NCBI GenBank assembly: GCA_963724365.1
Contig: CAVRUR010000013.1
Coordinates: 248,001 to 312,000 of the forward strand
Source: JALORV01 sp963724365
Lineage (GTDB): Bacteria > Pseudomonadota > Gammaproteobacteria > Burkholderiales > Burkholderiaceae_F
Length of the DNA stretch: 64,000 bases
Direction of reading: 5' to 3'
The position numbers and the translations under genes were made by a program. How positions within the stretch are numbered: position 1 is the stretch's first letter; each line of letters opens with the position of its first letter. This document shows, one piece after another, positions 6,999-16,728 of this stretch. The notes under the pieces were generated by a model. That model had not been told where the DNA came from. It saw nothing but the letters and a program-made list of their open reading frames with translations, and searched no databases.

Positions 6999-7748
6999 CT
7001 ACGAGCTGACAAGATTGGCATTGATTCCGAGCGACTTGAGGCGACCTCGCACCCGTTCGGCCTCTTCACGGGTGGCATACGGTCCGACCCGGACTCGATA
7101 GCGCACACCTTCCGCGGTGTCGATCCGCTCGGTGTACGGCGGCAGTCCCGCCTTCTTCAGGCGCTCCGAAAGTTCCACTGCCGCAGCTTCGCTCGAGGTC
7201 GCCGCTGCCTGCACTGCAAACTTTCCGCCCTTCACCGGCACAGGAGCCTTTTCAGTGCCCGCCTTGCCATCGAGCACCTCACGAGCACGCCGCTCCTCGG
7301 CCCTGGAAGCTTCAACGCTCTTCGCGGGTTTGTCCTTCGCAGCATCGGCCGTGGCCGGCGGCGTGGAAGCGGAAGGCGGCGTCGCAGCAGCCGGAGGCGC
7401 AGCCTTGGTCGGCGCCGCATCCGGTGGAGGTGCAACGGGCACGCTCTCCTGCGCAGGTACCGGAGGCAGCGCAAGGCGCGGCGAGAACTTCGATTTCTCG
7501 CTCGGTATGTCGATCGGAATGTTGTCGGGAACCGGCTTGGGCTCGGGATCGAGCACCATCGGCACCACGATCACGACCAGCAGGAGCAGTGCCGCCGCAC
7601 CGATGAGCCGCCGCCGCGCTCGCGCACGCAGCGGCGCGGTGGGATCGGCGCGGGCGCCGGAGTCGTCGTCGGAGGCTGCCGTGCGGGTGGAGCGAAGCTC
7701 GGTGGCGTCAGGGGCCGTGTTCTTGCGACGCCAGAAGGCCAGGGACAT
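6999..7748 (-). CDS. SPOR domain cell-division protein (DedD-like)
   Basis: 249 residues. The order is: a short basic cytoplasmic tail, one membrane helix (LIGAAALLLLVVIVVPMVLD, about residues 49-68), a long Pro/Ala-rich periplasmic linker, and a C-terminal SPOR domain (about 170-249, from GGKFAVQAAA to NLVSS). SPOR domains bind denuded septal peptidoglycan, so the protein should act at the division site. Position between folC and cvpA matches the dedD locus of other proteobacteria. Confidence 0.85.
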   Translation of the reverse strand: MSLAFWRRKNTAPDATELRSTRTAASDDDSGARADPTAPLRARARRRLIGAAALLLLVVIVVPMVLDPEPKPVPDNIPIDIPSEKSKFSPRLALPPVPAQESVPVAPPPDAAPTKAAPPAAATPPSASTPPATADAAKDKPAKSVEASRAEERRAREVLDGKAGTEKAPVPVKGGKFAVQAAATSSEAAAVELSERLKKAGLPPYTERIDTAEGVRYRVRVGPYATREEAERVRGRLKSLGINANLVSS

Positions 7749-7768
7749 CCGTGCTCCAGTCGATATCC

Positions 7769-9067
7769 TCAGGGACCCGACCGCACATGCGTGCGGATTG
7801 CACGCATCACGTCGGCCACGGTGAGGAAGGAACCGAAGGCCAGAATTCTATCATCGGCTGCCGCGCTTCCCCGTGCTGCGGCATACGCATCCGCGAGTGT
7901 GGCGTGCTGCATGATCGACTGCCCGGATGCCATGCCGACACTGGCTGCGCGAAGCTGTGCTGCCGTCTGCGCTGCGCTCGTTCCACGCGGCCCGGGAGTC
8001 GGTCCCACGTGCCAGTGATCGATCCGGTCGCCCAGCTTGCCGACGACACCCGCGATGTCCTTGTCGCCCAGCATTCCGAACACGGCATGCGTCACAGGAA
8101 AGTAACCCATGTTGTCGAGATTTTGAGCAAGCACGGCGGCCGCGTGGGGATTGTGTGCCACGTCAAGGATCGTGGCCGGACGCCCCGGCAGGATCTGGAA
8201 GCGGGCCGGGAGCTCGACCGTGAGCAATCCGTGTCGAACCGCCTGCTGCGAAACAGGCAGACGCTCGACGAGCGCTTCGAGCGCGGCCAGTGCACCGGAT
8301 GCGTTCAGTAACTGGTTCGCACCCCGCAGCGCGGGATACGGCAGCCCGCTGCGACGGACGCTGCGCCCACCGTAGGCCCATTGCTGCCGGTCGCCCTGGA
8401 AATTGAAGTCCTGCCCGATGCGCCAGAGATCCGCGCCGATGCGCTCAGCGTGATCGAGCAGCGACTGCGGCGGACTGGGATCGCTGCAGATGGCAGCGCG
8501 ACCCGGGCGGTAGATGTGGGCCTTCTCCAGTCCGATCGACTCGCGTGTCGTACCTAGGTAGTCGGTGTGATCGATGTCCACGGACGTGACGATCGCCACA
8601 TCGGCGTCGACGAGATTCACGGCGTCGAGACGTCCGCCCAGACCGACCTCGAGAACCACCGCATCCAGCCGGGCCCGCGCGAACAGCCGCAGGATCGCCA
8701 GCGTGGTGAATTCGAAGTAGGTGAGTGATGTCGCGCCGCGAACCGCTTCGACCGCTTCGAAGCTCTCGATCAACTGCTCGTCGCCGGCATCGACTCCGTC
8801 GATACGGGCCCTTTCGTTGAACTTCAGCAGGTGTGGGGACGTGTAGAGTCCGGTGCGATAGCCTGCAGCGCGCAGGATGCTGTCCAGCATCGCGCACGTG
8901 GAGCCCTTGCCGTTCGTGCCGCCTACGACGACGGTCGATGCCGACAAGGCGAGATCCAGCCGATCGGCGACGACGCGCACCCGGTCCAGCCCGAGATCTA
9001 TGCCCTTTGGGTGCAGGCTTTCCAGGCGAGCGAGCCAGTCGACCAGCAGGGGCGTTTCCAATTGCAT
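7769..9067 (-). CDS. folC: Bifunctional dihydrofolate synthase / folylpolyglutamate synthase
   Basis: 432 residues of the Mur-ligase superfamily. The P-loop GTNGKGSTCAML is at about residues 49-60, followed by the family's TSPHLLKFNERARIDG loop and the ATP-binding SVDIDHTDYLG segment. It adds glutamate to dihydropteroate and to folates in the cytoplasm. The start MQLETPLLVDWLARLESLHP is a normal FolC N-terminus. Flanked by accD and the SPOR gene in one orientation. Confidence 0.95.
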   Translation of the reverse strand: MQLETPLLVDWLARLESLHPKGIDLGLDRVRVVADRLDLALSASTVVVGGTNGKGSTCAMLDSILRAAGYRTGLYTSPHLLKFNERARIDGVDAGDEQLIESFEAVEAVRGATSLTYFEFTTLAILRLFARARLDAVVLEVGLGGRLDAVNLVDADVAIVTSVDIDHTDYLGTTRESIGLEKAHIYRPGRAAICSDPSPPQSLLDHAERIGADLWRIGQDFNFQGDRQQWAYGGRSVRRSGLPYPALRGANQLLNASGALAALEALVERLPVSQQAVRHGLLTVELPARFQILPGRPATILDVAHNPHAAAVLAQNLDNMGYFPVTHAVFGMLGDKDIAGVVGKLGDRIDHWHVGPTPGPRGTSAAQTAAQLRAASVGMASGQSIMQHATLADAYAAARGSAAADDRILAFGSFLTVADVMRAIRTHVRSGP

Positions 9068-9104
9068 CAGTCGCCGGTCACCTAGCGGCCGACACTCCTG
9101 AACG

Positions 9105-9977
9105 CTAGCTGACGGCGTCGGCCGGCTGCTTCAGCAGCAGCGCGAGCAGGCGCGCAATCTCGTCGCGCATCTCGCGCCGGTCGACGATCATGTCGATGGC
9201 GCCCTTGGTCAGCAGGAACTCCGCGCGCTGGAAGCCCTCGGGAAGTTTCTCGCGCACGGTCTGTTCGATGACGCGCGGGCCGGCAAAGCCGATCAGTGCC
9301 TTCGGCTCGGCGATGACGACGTCGCCCATGAACGCGAAGCTGGCGGATACGCCACCCATCGTCGGATCGGCCAGCACCGAGATGAACGGCAGCTTTGCCT
9401 CGGCAAGTTGCGCAATCATCGCCGTCGTCTTGGCCATCTGGAACAGCGACAGCAGCCCTTCCTGCATACGCGCACCGCCGGTGGATGTAATGCAGATGTA
9501 CGGCACCTTCTGTTCGATGGCCGTCCCGACCCCGCGCACAAATCGCTCTCCGACCACCGACCCCATCGAACCGCCCATGAAGTCGAACTCGAAACACGCC
9601 GCCACGACCGGCACCGCGCATATCGAGCCGCCCATGACGACGAGAGCGTCGGTCTCTCCGGTTTCCTCCATCGCCTCCTGCAGGCGCTCTGTGTACTTGC
9701 GGCTGTCCTTGAACTTCAGCGCGTCGACCGGCAGGACCTCCTGCCCGATCTCGTAGCGCCCCTCGGCATCCATCAGCGCGTCGAGCCGCTGGCGGGCGCC
9801 AATGCGAAGGTGGTGCGCGCACTTCGGGCACACCATCTGCGTCTTCTCGAGCTCGGCGCTGTACAGCACCGCTTCGCAGCCCGGGCACTTGGTCCACAGG
9901 CCCTCGGGAACGACCTTGCGAGCCGAGCCCTCTTCGCGCTTGATGCGCGGCGGAAGAATCTTGTCGATCCAGCTCAT
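9105..9977 (-). CDS. accD: Acetyl-CoA carboxylase carboxyltransferase subunit beta
   Basis: 290 residues from the ATG at 9977 (MSWIDKILPP), the standard AccD start; further upstream codons belong to the trpA tail in another frame. The zinc ribbon is intact: CPGC about 20 residues before CPKC. The carboxyltransferase core carries SMGSVVGERF and the GGARMQEG CoA-binding loop. With AccA it moves the carboxyl group from carboxybiotin to acetyl-CoA for fatty acid synthesis. trpA-accD-folC is a widely conserved order. Confidence 0.96.
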   Translation of the reverse strand: MSWIDKILPPRIKREEGSARKVVPEGLWTKCPGCEAVLYSAELEKTQMVCPKCAHHLRIGARQRLDALMDAEGRYEIGQEVLPVDALKFKDSRKYTERLQEAMEETGETDALVVMGGSICAVPVVAACFEFDFMGGSMGSVVGERFVRGVGTAIEQKVPYICITSTGGARMQEGLLSLFQMAKTTAMIAQLAEAKLPFISVLADPTMGGVSASFAFMGDVVIAEPKALIGFAGPRVIEQTVREKLPEGFQRAEFLLTKGAIDMIVDRREMRDEIARLLALLLKQPADAVS

Positions 9978-10005
9978 CGTGACACTCCGGACTGTCGCTC
10001 TTCGC

Positions 10006-10824
10006 TCATGCCGCCGCCCTGACGAACCCGCCGTCCAGGGCGGAACGAATTTCCCGCACCAGCGCTTCCACGGCCTCGACCGCACGTTCGCGCGGCGTGT
10101 CTTCCATTTCCTGGATCAACCGCGAGCCGATCACGACGGCGTCCGCGACTTGCGCCACAGCAACCGCGCTGGCAGCGTCGCGAATGCCGAAGCCGACTCC
10201 GACTGGCACGTTTGTATGCTTGCGGATCAGCGGCAGTTTCGCGGCCACGCTGGCAACGTCCAGGTGGCCGGCCCCGGTGATCCCCTTCAGGCTGACGTAA
10301 TAGATGTAGCCGGCCGCATGGCGCGCGACCTCTCCGATGCGGTCATCCGTCGACGTCGGCGCGAGCAGGAAGATCGGATCGATGCTCGCCGCGCGCATCT
10401 CGGCCGCAAATTCCGCGCACTCTTCCGGCGGGTAATCGACCACCAACACGCCGTCCACGCCGGCCGCGCGCGCCGCCTCGGCAAATTCATGCCGGCCCAT
10501 GCGTTCGATCGGGTTGGCGTACCCCATCAGTACGACCGGAGTGACCGCATCGGATGCACGGAACTCCGCGACGAACCCCAGCGTCTGGCGCAATCCGACA
10601 CCTTGCCGAATCGCCCGTTCGGTCGCGCGCTGGATCACCGGACCGTCGGCCATCGGATCCGAAAACGGAACGCCGAGCTCGATGACATCCGCCCCGGCCC
10701 GCGCCAGTGCATGCAGCAGCGGAACCGTAAGCGAAGGCTCCGGGTCGCCGGCGGCAATGTACGGAATCAGCCCCTTGCGGCCGGTAGCCTTCAACTGCGC
10801 AAAACGCTGACCGATGCGCGACAT
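10006..10824 (-). CDS. trpA: Tryptophan synthase alpha chain
   Basis: 272 residues from MSRIGQRFAQLK. The catalytic glutamate and aspartate of the family are in the IELGVPFSDPMADGP segment and the downstream strands. The TIM barrel runs to the conserved VIGSRLIQ phosphate-binding loop. It cleaves indole-3-glycerol phosphate and channels indole to TrpB. The ATG shares one base with the trpB stop (TGATG), implying translational coupling. Confidence 0.97.
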   Translation of the reverse strand: MSRIGQRFAQLKATGRKGLIPYIAAGDPEPSLTVPLLHALARAGADVIELGVPFSDPMADGPVIQRATERAIRQGVGLRQTLGFVAEFRASDAVTPVVLMGYANPIERMGRHEFAEAARAAGVDGVLVVDYPPEECAEFAAEMRAASIDPIFLLAPTSTDDRIGEVARHAAGYIYYVSLKGITGAGHLDVASVAAKLPLIRKHTNVPVGVGFGIRDAASAVAVAQVADAVVIGSRLIQEMEDTPRERAVEAVEALVREIRSALDGGFVRAAA

Positions 10825-12086
10825 CAGTGCGCTCCGGCGTGCCGCTGCCGATACTCGAGCGTTGCCTCGCGGCACGACGCGCGACAGTAGAACTCCAGCC
10901 CGCCCGCCTCGGCGACGATGTGCAGGTCCTTGTCGCCCCGTCCTGACAGGTTCACCAGCAGCACCTTGTCCTTCGGCAGTGTCGGTGCCAGTTTCGTCGC
11001 GTACGCGAGAGCATGGCTCGATTCCAGCGCGGGAATGATGCCCTCGATGCGGCAGCAGTCGTGGAAGGCCCTGAGGGCCTCGTCATCGGTGGCACCCACA
11101 TACTCGGCGCGACCGCTGTCCTTCAGCCAGGCGTGCTCCGGGCCGACCCCCGGATAGTCGAGACCCGCCGACACCGAGTGCGTCTCGGTGATCTGACCGT
11201 TCTCATCCTGCAGCAGGTAGGTACGGTTGCCATGGAGCACTCCGGGCGTGCCGCACTGCAGGCTCGCCGCGTGCCGCATTGTCGTCAGTCCTTCGCCCGC
11301 GGCTTCGACGCCGACTAGCCTGACTTCTTCGTTCGGGATGTAGTCGTAGAAAATTCCCATCGCATTGCTGCCGCCGCCGACGCAGGCAATGACCACGTCC
11401 GGCTGGCGCCCGATCATCTCCGGCATCTGCTGCAGGCACTCCTTGCCGACGACGGAATTGAAGTCGCGCACCATCATCGGGTACGGATGCGGCCCCGCCA
11501 CCGTGCCGATGATGTAAAAGGTGTTCTCGACGTTGGTCACCCAGTCGCGCATCGCCTCGTTCAGCGCATCCTTCAGCGTGCGCGATCCGCTTTCCACTGG
11601 CACGACCTCCGCGCCCAGCAGCTTCATGCGGTACACGTTGGCCGCCTGCCGTCCGACGTCCTCGCTGCCCATGTACACGACGCATTTCATGCCGTAGCGC
11701 GCAGCCACGGTCGCGGTCGCCACGCCGTGCTGCCCTGCACCGGTCTCCGCAATCACGCGCGGCTTGCCCATTCGTTTCGCGAGCAGGGCCTGGCCAATGG
11801 TGTTGTTGACCTTGTGTGCCCCGGTGTGATTCAGGTCCTCGCGCTTCAGGTAGATCTGCGCGCCGCCCAGCAACTCACTCCAGCGCTTCGCGTGATAGAT
11901 CGGGCTCGGGCGGCCGACGTAGTGCTTGAGCTCGCGCTGGAACTCAGCGACGAACTCCGGATCGTGCTGATACTTCGCGTAGGCATCGCGCAACTCCTGC
12001 AACGCGTGCATCAGCGTTTCGGCGACGAACACGCCACCATAAGGGCCAAAGTGACCGCGTTGATCGGGCAGGTCGTACGGTTTCAT
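10824..12086 (-). CDS. trpB: Tryptophan synthase beta chain
   Basis: 420 residues. The PLP lysine lies in LNHTGAHKVNN, and the cofactor phosphate loop is CVGGGSNAMG. The core ends with NLSGRGDKDLHIV. About 25 extra residues follow, including a CRASC pair, which makes the protein some 20 residues longer than usual TrpB; the role of this tail is unknown. Its ATG overlaps the trpF stop (ATGA). It forms the alpha2beta2 complex with the next gene's product. Confidence 0.96.
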   Translation of the reverse strand: MKPYDLPDQRGHFGPYGGVFVAETLMHALQELRDAYAKYQHDPEFVAEFQRELKHYVGRPSPIYHAKRWSELLGGAQIYLKREDLNHTGAHKVNNTIGQALLAKRMGKPRVIAETGAGQHGVATATVAARYGMKCVVYMGSEDVGRQAANVYRMKLLGAEVVPVESGSRTLKDALNEAMRDWVTNVENTFYIIGTVAGPHPYPMMVRDFNSVVGKECLQQMPEMIGRQPDVVIACVGGGSNAMGIFYDYIPNEEVRLVGVEAAGEGLTTMRHAASLQCGTPGVLHGNRTYLLQDENGQITETHSVSAGLDYPGVGPEHAWLKDSGRAEYVGATDDEALRAFHDCCRIEGIIPALESSHALAYATKLAPTLPKDKVLLVNLSGRGDKDLHIVAEAGGLEFYCRASCREATLEYRQRHAGAH

Positions 12087-12715
12087 GCAGTCAGGCCTTC
12101 GTCCGCGGCGCGCACGGCCGCGATAAACCGGTTGATGCGTGTTTCGCTCTTGATGCCCGGCGCGTCTTCGACTCCGCTGCTGACATCGACGGCATAGGGT
12201 CGAAGGTGCCGGATGGCGTCGCCGACATTGTCGGCAGTCAGGCCGCCCGACAAGACCAGCGCTTTCGCTCGCCGCAGCGGCACGCGGGACCAGTCAAAGC
12301 TCCTGCCAGAGCCGCCATAAGCCTCTGACGGCGTATCGGCAAGCAGGGCTGCCGCCGAGTGAAACTGACGTTCCAAGTCTAACAAATCAACTTCGGGATC
12401 CATTCGGATTGCGCGCAGATAAGGCCGACCGTAACGGCTGCAGGCCGGCTCGTGTTCGTCGCCATGGAACTGCAGCAACGCGTCCGGCACCGCGGCGATC
12501 GCGCCCTCGACCAGATCGGCAGCCGCATTCACGAACAGCAGGACCGGAGTCACAAACGGCGGCAAGCCGCGCGCAAGCGCCCGCAGCCGGGCCGGTGTCA
12601 CATGGCGTGGGCTCTTCGGATAACAGACGAAGCCGACGGCATCCGCGCCCGCAGCCACCGCGGCAGCGACATCCGCTTCACGTGTCAGTCCACAGATCTT
12701 GATCCGCGTGCGCAT
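12083..12715 (-). CDS. trpF: Phosphoribosylanthranilate isomerase
   Basis: 210 residues starting MRTRIKICGLTREADV, the diagnostic TrpF beginning with the catalytic cysteine in KICG. The catalytic aspartate is in the YAVDVSSGVE strand. It isomerises PRA in tryptophan synthesis. The start lies 38 bases inside the end of truA, and the stop overlaps trpB's start. So trpF-trpB-trpA are tightly coupled, while trpE, trpG, trpD and trpC must be elsewhere. Confidence 0.95.
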   Translation of the reverse strand: MRTRIKICGLTREADVAAAVAAGADAVGFVCYPKSPRHVTPARLRALARGLPPFVTPVLLFVNAAADLVEGAIAAVPDALLQFHGDEHEPACSRYGRPYLRAIRMDPEVDLLDLERQFHSAAALLADTPSEAYGGSGRSFDWSRVPLRRAKALVLSGGLTADNVGDAIRHLRPYAVDVSSGVEDAPGIKSETRINRFIAAVRAADEGLTA

Positions 12716-13496
12716 CGAACCAGTGCGGCGTCGAACCGTCCGGAGCCGGTAAATCGAATCGGGCATCGTACTCGACCCGCGATAGATAGAGCCCGGCTGC
12801 CCCAAGAGTCGGAGCGGCAAGAGTGCGGTCGCGCGCGGCGAGCACTTCAGCGACCCATGCGACCGGCTGCCGGCCCAGCCCGACGACCACCAGCGTCCCG
12901 GCGATATTCCGCACCATGTGATGCAGGAATGCATTGGCGGTCAAACGCAGACGCAGCCACCGCCCGTAGCGCCGCACATGAAGTTCGCGCAACTCCCGGA
13001 TCGGCGATGCCGCCTGGCACTCGGCCGATCGAAACGACGTGAAGTCGTGCGTTCCGACCAGCAGTTCCGCGGCGCGCTGCATGGCCTCGGCATCGAGCGG
13101 TCGGAAGACCCAGGTCGCGCGCGCGTGGGAAAGCGGCGAGCGCACCGGATCGTTGAGGATCCAGTAGTCGTAGCTGCGACGCCGCGCGCCGAAGCGCGCG
13201 TGGAATTCGGGTGTGACCATGCGTGCCCAGCGTACCGAGACCGAAGGAGGAAGGAAGCGGTTGGTGCCGCGCACCCACGCGGTCAGTGGTCGCTCGATGT
13301 CGGTATCGAAGTGGACGACCTGGTCGATGGCATGTACGCCGGCATCGGTGCGACCGGCGCAGATCGTGGAGACTGACCGACCGCTGAGCTCGGCGAGTGC
13401 GTGTTCGAGGGCATCCTGTACAGAACGCCCGTCGGGCTGAGTCTGCCAGCCGTTGAAGCCGGCGCCGTCGTACTCGATGCCGAGCGCGATGCGCAC
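12678..13496 (-). CDS. truA: tRNA pseudouridine(38-40) synthase
   Basis: 272 residues beginning MRIALGIEYDGAGFNGWQTQ. The catalytic aspartate is in the CAGRTDAGVHA motif. It converts uridines 38-40 of the anticodon stem to pseudouridine. Its 3' end overlaps trpF by 38 bases, as is common in betaproteobacterial fimV-truA-trpF clusters. Confidence 0.95.
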   Translation of the reverse strand: MRIALGIEYDGAGFNGWQTQPDGRSVQDALEHALAELSGRSVSTICAGRTDAGVHAIDQVVHFDTDIERPLTAWVRGTNRFLPPSVSVRWARMVTPEFHARFGARRRSYDYWILNDPVRSPLSHARATWVFRPLDAEAMQRAAELLVGTHDFTSFRSAECQAASPIRELRELHVRRYGRWLRLRLTANAFLHHMVRNIAGTLVVVGLGRQPVAWVAEVLAARDRTLAAPTLGAAGLYLSRVEYDARFDLPAPDGSTPHWFDAHADQDLWTDT

Positions 13497-13530
13497 GGTC
13501 AGGCCTTCGGCAGCGGGCTCATCTAACCAT

Positions 13531-13592
13531 CCTCGCGCAACGCGCTCGGGATTCGCCCTTGGGGCGGCCCGGCGGGCTCATGCCCGCCGCGC
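13531..13592. repeat. Intergenic repeat fragment between truA and fimV
   Basis: The gap contains cgcccttggggcggcccgg followed by cgggctcatgcccg. It resembles, in the other orientation, the 6336-6417 element (cccttcgggcggccgggcgggcac read on the minus strand). It can fold into GC-rich hairpins and has no coding potential I can support. Confidence 0.45.
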
Positions 13593-16571
13593 TCAGCCTT
13601 CGATCTGCTTGATCAGTTCCACCGCAGCCTGGCGTTGCTCGCGCGTGCCGTCTCGCATCACCTCGTCGAGCAGCTCGCGTGCGCCATCCTTGACGCCCAG
13701 GTCGATGTAACCGCGCGCCAGGTCCAGCTTGGTGGCCATCTGCTGCGCCAGCGCGCTGCCCGGCTCGGTTTCGCCCCGCTTGGTCGTCGGGTTGAGGCTG
13801 ACGGCCGAGAGGTCGAAGTCGATCAGTGGCACCGTGGCCTGGTCCGTATTGGCGGTCAGGCGCTGGGCCTGCTCGTCCGGCAAGGCACCGATCTCGGCGG
13901 TCACTGGCTGCTTCTTGCCGATGACAGTAGGCCGCGACAGTGCCTCGGCCGCCGCCGGCATAGGCATCGGCATCCTGGTCGACGGAATGTTCAGATCGAG
14001 GTCCGGAATCAGCCCGATGCCGGTGGCCGTCGGCTGCATTGCCGGCGAAGTCGGCATCGCGATGTCGAGATCCGCCAGCGCCGGGGGCTCGGTGCGTCCG
14101 ATCGGGCTGGTCGGCTTGAATCCGTAATCGACATCCGACGTGCCAGCGGCCGGGACGTCGAGCGTCGGCATCTTCGTCGGCGGCTCGAGGTTCATCTTGG
14201 TCGGGCCGAGGTCGAAGTCGAGCGACGAGAAGTCTGCCGCCGCGACCGGCGCGGGAGCGGGCGGTGTCAGGCCGGAGGTGGGTTGCGCACCTGGCAACGT
14301 GGCCTGGAACTGCGTGGTCGGCGCCGACGTCGTCATCGGACCCGACATCTTGGTATCCGCCGGCATCTTTGTGTCGCCGGTGGACATCGTCGTGTCGGCG
14401 CCCGTCATGCGGGTGTCGACGACCATCTTGGTCAGCGGAGGAGCGCTGCTGGACTGCATGACGGAATCGGCTCCGCGCAGGCCGCCAAGGTCGAGGCCGG
14501 ACGTCGGTCCGCCACCCAGCGTTGAGGGCCCGCGGCCGCGGGTGTTCGGATCGAGCCGGAAGCCGGTCGTCGGACCGCGGCCGACGGAGTCGGTCAATAC
14601 AGCGCCCACGAACATCGGATGCGACGGATCGACGGCATGGCCGAGCTTGATCGCCCGCTCCCAGTCTTCGCCCGCGCCGCCGGTGCGATCGCGCAGATCC
14701 TCGGCCATCGACATGAAAGTGGCCTTGTCACCGCGCCGCGAGTAGATCTCGAGCAGCTTGACCCGCACGGCGTGGCGGTCGGGCTGCATCCGCAGCGCTT
14801 CCTTGAGGATGTCTTCGGCCTGCTCTTCGCGACCGTAGGCGATATACACGTCGGCCTCGGCTACGGGATCGACCTCGTTCGAATCCAGTTGCGATGCCGC
14901 CGGAATGAAGCTCGAATTGAAGGTGCTGGTGCCCGTATCGACACTCTGGCCGCCGGTGGCGCCAAACAGCGAATTAGCCTGCAGGCCTTCGCCCGTGTCC
15001 TTGAACTTGTCGCTGCCCTCGGACTTGCGTTTGCGATACCAGCTCCAGCCAAACAGGCCGGCCAGCAGCGCGATGATGCCGGCGAGTCCCAGCTGCGTTG
15101 TCGTGTTTCCGAGCAGCTCGCCGATGAAGTTCGGCTCTTCGGCCGGCGGCGGTGGAGGTGGCGCCGCCTTCTTCACCGGTGCCGGGACCGGGGCGGGTGC
15201 TGCCGCCGGCGGCGTGTCCATCTTCGGTGCTTCGGCCTTGGCCGGTTCGGCCGGCGGAGGAGTTGGCATCGGCGCAGGCGCAGCCGCCGTCGGAGCGGGG
15301 GCAGGCGCTGCCGCCACCGGTGCCGGCGTAGGTGCGGCAGCGGGTGGCGCTCCCTTCTGCTCGGCCTTCTTCTGAGCCTGGGCGCCGGCCTTGCTCTGCA
15401 CTTCCAGCGCTTTCTGGATCGCCTCGTTGGTCTTCCTGAGCTGTTCCGCGCGCTCCTGTTCTTCCTTCACCGCTCGAGCCTTTGCCGCAGCCTCATCGGC
15501 CTTGGCCGTCGCGGCCGCGGCAGCCGTCGCCTTGTCGTCGGCGCGGGCAATCTTCAGCTGATCGCCACCCGGCTTGGCGGTGGCACTCTTGTCATCGACC
15601 TTCGCCGTGACGCGTCCCCCGCCTGCGGCGGACGATGGCGCGGTTGCGACCGGCGCGGCACCGGCGGCCTGCGCCAGGCGACTGCGGTACTGCGCGAAAT
15701 CGGCGCTCTGGGCCACCACCTCGCGACGCGCTTCGGGCGCCGTCAGTGCGGCCGCCTCGGCGTCGGAAGGAATGGCCAGCTGCGCCCCGGTGCGCAGCAG
15801 GTTCATGTTCTTATTGATGAACGCGTCGGGATTGGCACGGAACAGCGCAACCAGCATCTGGTCGAGCGACGCCGCGCTGCGGTTCTGGTTGGCAATCTTG
15901 CCCAGCGTGTCACCGGACTTGACCGTATACGTTCCACCGGATGCCGTCGACGCGGTCGACGCGGTCGACGCGGTCGTCTGGGTCGGCGTGGTCTTCGGTG
16001 CTGGCGCAGGCGTGGGAGCAGCCGCTGCGGGGGCCGGAGTCGGTGTGGCTGCCGGCGGCGCCACGCGCGGTGCAGGGGCCATCGGGGCCGCAGCCGTTGC
16101 GGTGGGCGGAGCCACCGGCGTGGCCGGGGCCACGATATCCGGCGTGCCCTTCAGCGACGGCGGATCCAGCAGAACGGTGTACTCACGGATAACCCGGCCC
16201 GTGGCCCATGTCAGCTCGACCATCATGTCGAGGTAGGGTTCGTTGACCGGCTGCGCGGACGTTATGCGAACCAGATAGTTGCCGTCGGGGCGCCGGTCCA
16301 GCACGAAGCGGACGTTCGTAAGTGCCGGATTGAATTCCAGATTTGCCGCCCGGAATGCTGACAGGGGTGCCAGCCGGACCGCCAGGGTCGGAGCCTCGTC
16401 CCGACCCACGGACGTGACTTCCAGTTCGGCTCGCAGTGGCTGGCCGAGCCCCGATTGCACCGACAGGCGGCCTAGCCCCGCCGCGTCGACCTCCAGGCTG
16501 GACAGCCCTAGGCCTAGCGCAAGCGAAAGCGCGCACCACATGGGCGCGCGCGAAAATTTATGGGATGGCAT
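13593..16571 (-). CDS. fimV: FimV/HubP-type polar peptidoglycan-binding protein
   Basis: About 992 residues from the ATG at 16571. This start is chosen because AGGGGG lies just upstream and it gives a signal peptide (MPSHKFSRAPMWCALSLALG); an in-frame ATG at 16607 adds 12 residues. The order is: the FimV N-terminal domain (AAGLGRLSVQSGLGQPLRAE), a LysM motif (YTVKSGDTLGKIANQN), an Ala/Pro/Lys-rich coiled region, one membrane helix (GLAGIIALLAGLFGWSWYRKR), an acidic cytoplasmic part with TPR-like repeats (EVDPVAEADVYIAYGREEQAE), a low-complexity run of DTKM/DTTM repeats, and the conserved C-terminal FimV motif (KLDLARGYIDLGVKDGAREL). The family organises cell poles and supports type IV pili. 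Confidence 0.92.
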   Translation of the reverse strand: MPSHKFSRAPMWCALSLALGLGLSSLEVDAAGLGRLSVQSGLGQPLRAELEVTSVGRDEAPTLAVRLAPLSAFRAANLEFNPALTNVRFVLDRRPDGNYLVRITSAQPVNEPYLDMMVELTWATGRVIREYTVLLDPPSLKGTPDIVAPATPVAPPTATAAAPMAPAPRVAPPAATPTPAPAAAAPTPAPAPKTTPTQTTASTASTASTASGGTYTVKSGDTLGKIANQNRSAASLDQMLVALFRANPDAFINKNMNLLRTGAQLAIPSDAEAAALTAPEARREVVAQSADFAQYRSRLAQAAGAAPVATAPSSAAGGGRVTAKVDDKSATAKPGGDQLKIARADDKATAAAAATAKADEAAAKARAVKEEQERAEQLRKTNEAIQKALEVQSKAGAQAQKKAEQKGAPPAAAPTPAPVAAAPAPAPTAAAPAPMPTPPPAEPAKAEAPKMDTPPAAAPAPVPAPVKKAAPPPPPPAEEPNFIGELLGNTTTQLGLAGIIALLAGLFGWSWYRKRKSEGSDKFKDTGEGLQANSLFGATGGQSVDTGTSTFNSSFIPAASQLDSNEVDPVAEADVYIAYGREEQAEDILKEALRMQPDRHAVRVKLLEIYSRRGDKATFMSMAEDLRDRTGGAGEDWERAIKLGHAVDPSHPMFVGAVLTDSVGRGPTTGFRLDPNTRGRGPSTLGGGPTSGLDLGGLRGADSVMQSSSAPPLTKMVVDTRMTGADTTMSTGDTKMPADTKMSGPMTTSAPTTQFQATLPGAQPTSGLTPPAPAPVAAADFSSLDFDLGPTKMNLEPPTKMPTLDVPAAGTSDVDYGFKPTSPIGRTEPPALADLDIAMPTSPAMQPTATGIGLIPDLDLNIPSTRMPMPMPAAAEALSRPTVIGKKQPVTAEIGALPDEQAQRLTANTDQATVPLIDFDLSAVSLNPTTKRGETEPGSALAQQMATKLDLARGYIDLGVKDGARELLDEVMRDGTREQRQAAVELIKQIEG

Positions 16572-16728
16572 TAAGCCCCCTGTCTTATTGAAACGTTTTT
16601 CGAACATAACATCATGGACTTAGGGCGGCAAGCTTAGAAATAGCCGTAACTCACGCCTTTATGTGAGAAATGAAACTCGGCGCGAGTCATGCACGCAACC
16701 GGCGCCGCCGCGCCGGATGTTTGCCGCT

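Noticed and set aside
14619..16361. Plus-strand open frame of 580 codons opposite fimV
   Set aside because: The composition is nearly all Arg/Gly/Cys, generated by the repetitive Ala/Pro coding of fimV in antisense.
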